A DNA stretch of 7,497 bases from Euryarchaeota archaeon UBA10 (GTDB taxonomy: Archaea > Thermoplasmatota > Poseidoniia > Poseidoniales > Poseidoniaceae). The translations under genes and the position numbers were made by a program. Shown piece after piece: positions 5,276 to 7,497 of this stretch; within the stretch, counting starts at the first letter, position 1, and every line of letters starts with the position of its first letter. The stretch is from the NCBI GenBank assembly GCA_002498185.1, contig DAGO01000124.1:1-7497 (forward strand). Direction: 5' to 3'. The notes beneath the pieces were generated by a model. That model saw only the letters and a list, made by a program, of their open reading frames with translations. It did no database searches and was not told the DNA's origin.

Positions 5276-6517
5276 ATGTCGGGGAAAGATAAGGGGTCAT
5301 TGGACGCATATACAGTACCTACCGCACCTTTCCGCCCCGGTGACGAAGCCGATTTTGGCGGAACTTGGAAAGAGCAACCCGGAGACCTTCCTAGGCCTGA
5401 CCCTGCAACCTGTACCACTCCTGAAACTCATGACCACGCACATGGATTGATTCGTGTGCTTGGCGACGATGATTCAGCATCAGGAGAATGGAATCCTGAG
5501 TTGGATGCTGAAGAATTGATTCGAGGCCTAGAGATGATGATGCGTCTAAGGATATTCGATGACAGAATGATCAAGATGCAGAGAACTGGAAAGTTGTCAT
5601 TCTACATGCGCTCATTTGGAGAAGAAGCAGTCGCAATTGCCCAGACAATGGCTCTGGATGACACAGATTGGATTTTCCCATCCTACAGACAACCTGGTGC
5701 ACAATTTGTCAGAGGACGTGACATGGTAAGCATGATTTGTCACTGCATCGGTAATACAGAAGACAACATTCGCGGCAGACAAATGCCAGTTCACTATTCT
5801 TGGAAAGAAGGATATTTCATTTCAATTTCAAGCCCGGTAGGAACACAATTCAGCCAAGCAGTAGGTGTAGCAATGGCATCTGCATACAAGGGTGACGACC
5901 AAGCAACAATCACATGGCTAGGAGATGGAACTAGTGCACAAGGTGATTTCCACTACGGCCTAAACTTTGCATCTGTATTCAAACCACCAGTCATCCTCAA
6001 CGTAGTCAACAACCAATGGGCTATTTCAACTCACAAAAACCTAGCAACAGGTGGAGAAAATTTCGCAGCAAGAGGACTGGCTTACGACATTCCTTCTCTG
6101 CGCGTCGATGGCAACGATTTCTTGGCTCTGTACTCAGTTACAAAGTGGGCAAGAGAGAGAGCACGTGCTGGAAAAGGTGCAACATACATCGAAGTCTACA
6201 CTTACCGTGCAGGCGCGCACTCTTCATCTGATGACCCAAGTCGATACCGACCCGGTGACGAGTTCAAGTGCTGGCCAGGAGGAGATCCGGTTGAGCGTCT
6301 AAAGAAACACCTAATCAGTATAGGAGCTTGGTCAGAAGAAAAGAATGCAGAGTTAACCGAGAAAATCGATTCAGAAGTTATGGCTGCGTACAAGGAAGCA
6401 TGTACCTTTGGAGATTTGGCAAATGGTCCATTCCCTCCAGCATCAACAATTTTCACAGAAGTGTACGAAGAAGTTCCTTGGCACGTACAAGAACAAAGAG
6501 AGGAACTAGGTAAGTGA
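5276..6517 (+). CDS. bkdA1: Branched-chain 2-oxoacid dehydrogenase E1 subunit alpha
   Basis: This encodes 413 residues. It is the alpha subunit of the thiamine-diphosphate-dependent E1 component, which decarboxylates 2-oxoacids from Val, Leu and Ile and transfers the acyl group to lipoyl-E2. The ThDP/Mg motif runs from GDG (216-218) to NN (245-246) in NVVNNQWAIS. SYRQ at 136-139, RVDGNDF at 276-282 and the loop YRAGAHSSSDDPSRYRP (310-326, containing His315) match the substrate and phosphorylation-loop region of branched-chain E1 alpha, as distinct from pyruvate E1 alpha. From memory, the protein closely follows Pseudomonas BkdA1 along its whole length. Shared points include the roughly 75-residue N-terminal extension with an RPG-x-x-x-DF element and the QREELG C-terminus, so a bacterial-type enzyme is likely. 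It sits 7 bases after lipA and 9 bases before the beta-subunit gene. Pyruvate or a broader 2-oxoacid range remains possible. Confidence 0.95.
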   Translation: MSGKDKGSLDAYTVPTAPFRPGDEADFGGTWKEQPGDLPRPDPATCTTPETHDHAHGLIRVLGDDDSASGEWNPELDAEELIRGLEMMMRLRIFDDRMIKMQRTGKLSFYMRSFGEEAVAIAQTMALDDTDWIFPSYRQPGAQFVRGRDMVSMICHCIGNTEDNIRGRQMPVHYSWKEGYFISISSPVGTQFSQAVGVAMASAYKGDDQATITWLGDGTSAQGDFHYGLNFASVFKPPVILNVVNNQWAISTHKNLATGGENFAARGLAYDIPSLRVDGNDFLALYSVTKWARERARAGKGATYIEVYTYRAGAHSSSDDPSRYRPGDEFKCWPGGDPVERLKKHLISIGAWSEEKNAELTEKIDSEVMAAYKEACTFGDLANGPFPPASTIFTEVYEEVPWHVQEQREELGK

Positions 6518-6522
6518 GGTGA
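6516..6522 (+). promoter_or_regulatory. Ribosome binding site of bkdA2
   Basis: GAGGTGA overlaps the end of the bkdA1 stop codon (TGA, 6515-6517) and lies four bases before the ATG at 6527. It is a near-complete match to the complement of the 16S rRNA 3' end and fixes the bkdA2 start. Confidence 0.7.
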
Positions 6523-6526
6523 TACT

Positions 6527-7497
6527 ATGACAGAAATGAACATGATTGCATCACTAAATAGCGCTCTAGACAACATGCTAGAAGTCCACGACAATGTGGT
6601 AATCTTTGGAGAAGACGTAGGTTACTTCGGAGGAGTATTCCGAGTAACTGACGGTCTACAAGAAAAGCATGGAGCACACAGAGTTTTCGACGCCCCACTT
6701 GCCGAAGGTGGAATTGCAGCGATTGCATTCGGTATGGGATTGAACGGTTTGCGACCAGTTGCGGAAATCCAATTCGCAGACTATATCTTCCCTGCTTACG
6801 ACCAAATCGTAAATGAAATCGCTAAACTACGTCACCGTTCCGGTGGAGAGTTCTCAACCCCTGTAACGATTAGAACCCCTGCTGGTGGAGGAATCAAGGG
6901 TGGGCATCACCACTCACAAAGCCCTGAATCACAGTTCACACACACACCCGGATTGAAGGTAGTCTACTGTTCCAATCCAAACAATGCAAAGGGATTACTG
7001 ACTAGCGCTATCGAGTGTAACGATCCAGTGATTTTCTTTGAGCCAAAGAGATGTTACAGGGGACCATTTTACGGAGACCCTCACAATGTTCCTACTTGGA
7101 AAGGACATGCTAAGGCAGAAGTACCTGAGGGCCACTATTCAATTCCTCTAGAACAAGCTGAAGTTGTTATGGAAGGAGATGCATGTACGGTTATTGCTTG
7201 GGGTGCAATGGTTCACGTTGCTGAACAAGGCATCAAGGATTCAGGAATAAATGCAGAACTGATCGACCTTCAAACCCTACTTCCATGGGACAGAGACACA
7301 GTGGTTAATTCAGTCAAGAAAACAGGCCGCTGTGTAATTGTTCACGAAGCACCAAAGACAAGCGGTTTCGGAGCAGAAATGAGCGCCTCCATTCAGGAGC
7401 GTTGTTTCTGGCATCTTGAAGCGCCAATTATCAGAGTCACAGGCTGGGACACGCCGTTTCCTCACACAACTGAGTGGGACTACCTACCTAGCCCAGA
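6527..7497 (+). CDS. bkdA2: Branched-chain 2-oxoacid dehydrogenase E1 subunit beta (3' end outside window)
   Basis: Open from the ATG at 6527 to the window edge, giving 323 codons. It is the beta subunit of the E1 heterotetramer; the ThDP site lies at the alpha/beta interface. Visible marks are FGEDVGYFGGVFR (27-39), FDAPLAEGG (54-62) with Glu60 in the position that activates the ThDP aminopyrimidine, EIQFADY (80-86), GGHHHSQSPE (125-134) with the active-site histidine region, PVIFFEPKRCYRGPF (167-181) and VTGWDTPFPH (304-313). The last matches the C-terminal transketolase domain of branched-chain E1 beta. As remembered, Pseudomonas BkdA2 ends shortly after this motif, so only about 15-20 residues are probably missing. 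The protein starts almost directly at MIASLNSALD and lacks the longer N-terminal leader of the Pseudomonas protein. E2 (bkdB) and E3 (lpd) are expected next on this strand. Confidence 0.96.
   Translation, partial: MTEMNMIASLNSALDNMLEVHDNVVIFGEDVGYFGGVFRVTDGLQEKHGAHRVFDAPLAEGGIAAIAFGMGLNGLRPVAEIQFADYIFPAYDQIVNEIAKLRHRSGGEFSTPVTIRTPAGGGIKGGHHHSQSPESQFTHTPGLKVVYCSNPNNAKGLLTSAIECNDPVIFFEPKRCYRGPFYGDPHNVPTWKGHAKAEVPEGHYSIPLEQAEVVMEGDACTVIAWGAMVHVAEQGIKDSGINAELIDLQTLLPWDRDTVVNSVKKTGRCVIVHEAPKTSGFGAEMSASIQERCFWHLEAPIIRVTGWDTPFPHTTEWDYLPSP

Noticed and set aside
6202..6594. 130-codon minus-strand frame across the bkdA1/bkdA2 junction
   Set aside because: It covers the conserved ends of two real genes and their ribosome site on the opposite strand; there is no domain or start signal.
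1..7497. CRISPR array, insertion sequence, rRNA or riboswitch
   Set aside because: No regularly spaced direct repeats, transposase motifs, rRNA-like sequence or known riboswitch core was noticed by eye on either strand.

Overview
The window looks like a piece of a planktonic, Thermoplasmatota-type archaeal genome, most probably Marine Group II (Ca. Poseidoniales). This is inferred from the mix of genes and not from a phylogenetic marker. The left part encodes large secreted or anchored surface proteins: Ig-like repeats, Asp-rich calcium-loop motifs, and a C-terminal membrane helix with a very acidic tail. The right part encodes bacterial-looking lipoate and branched-chain 2-oxoacid metabolism. 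Moderate GC, TATA-like boxes and good GGAG/GAGGTGA ribosome binding sites fit this, but a bacterial origin is not formally excluded.

Layout. Positions 1-233 (minus) hold the N-terminus of a secreted protein with a thrombospondin type 3-like calcium loop, cut by the window edge. Positions 355-3255 (minus) hold a 966-residue membrane-anchored surface protein of unknown function. Its repeats are marked by conserved Trp residues exactly 144 residues apart. Between these two genes is a strong hairpin followed by a T-run. Positions 3256-3443 are a divergent intergenic region with two inverted repeats. Positions 3444-3528 are a tRNA-Leu(UAA) gene with an encoded CCA end. Positions 3530-4243 (minus) hold a short-chain dehydrogenase with the Asp-Tyr-Lys active site of pteridine reductases (PTR1/FolM), ending one base from the tRNA. 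Across a 95-bp divergent promoter region, a plus-strand operon begins: lipA (4339-5268), bkdA1 / E1 alpha (5276-6517) and bkdA2 / E1 beta (6527 to beyond the right edge). No gene-free stretch exceeds 300 bases.

How the genes work together. LipA makes the lipoyl cofactor carried by the E2 subunit of 2-oxoacid dehydrogenase complexes. The two genes after it encode the thiamine-diphosphate E1 heterotetramer of a branched-chain complex. The tight spacing (7 and 9 bases) argues for one transcript that makes both the enzyme and its cofactor. E2 and E3 are expected just beyond the right edge. Oxidation of Val/Leu/Ile-derived oxoacids would suit a protein-degrading marine heterotroph.

I see no wholly new multi-gene system here. 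The most unusual items are three similar short stem-loops (core CCC-T-A/T-C-GGG), one in each major intergenic gap; the surface protein with its regular repeats and acidic tail; and the PTR1-like reductase.
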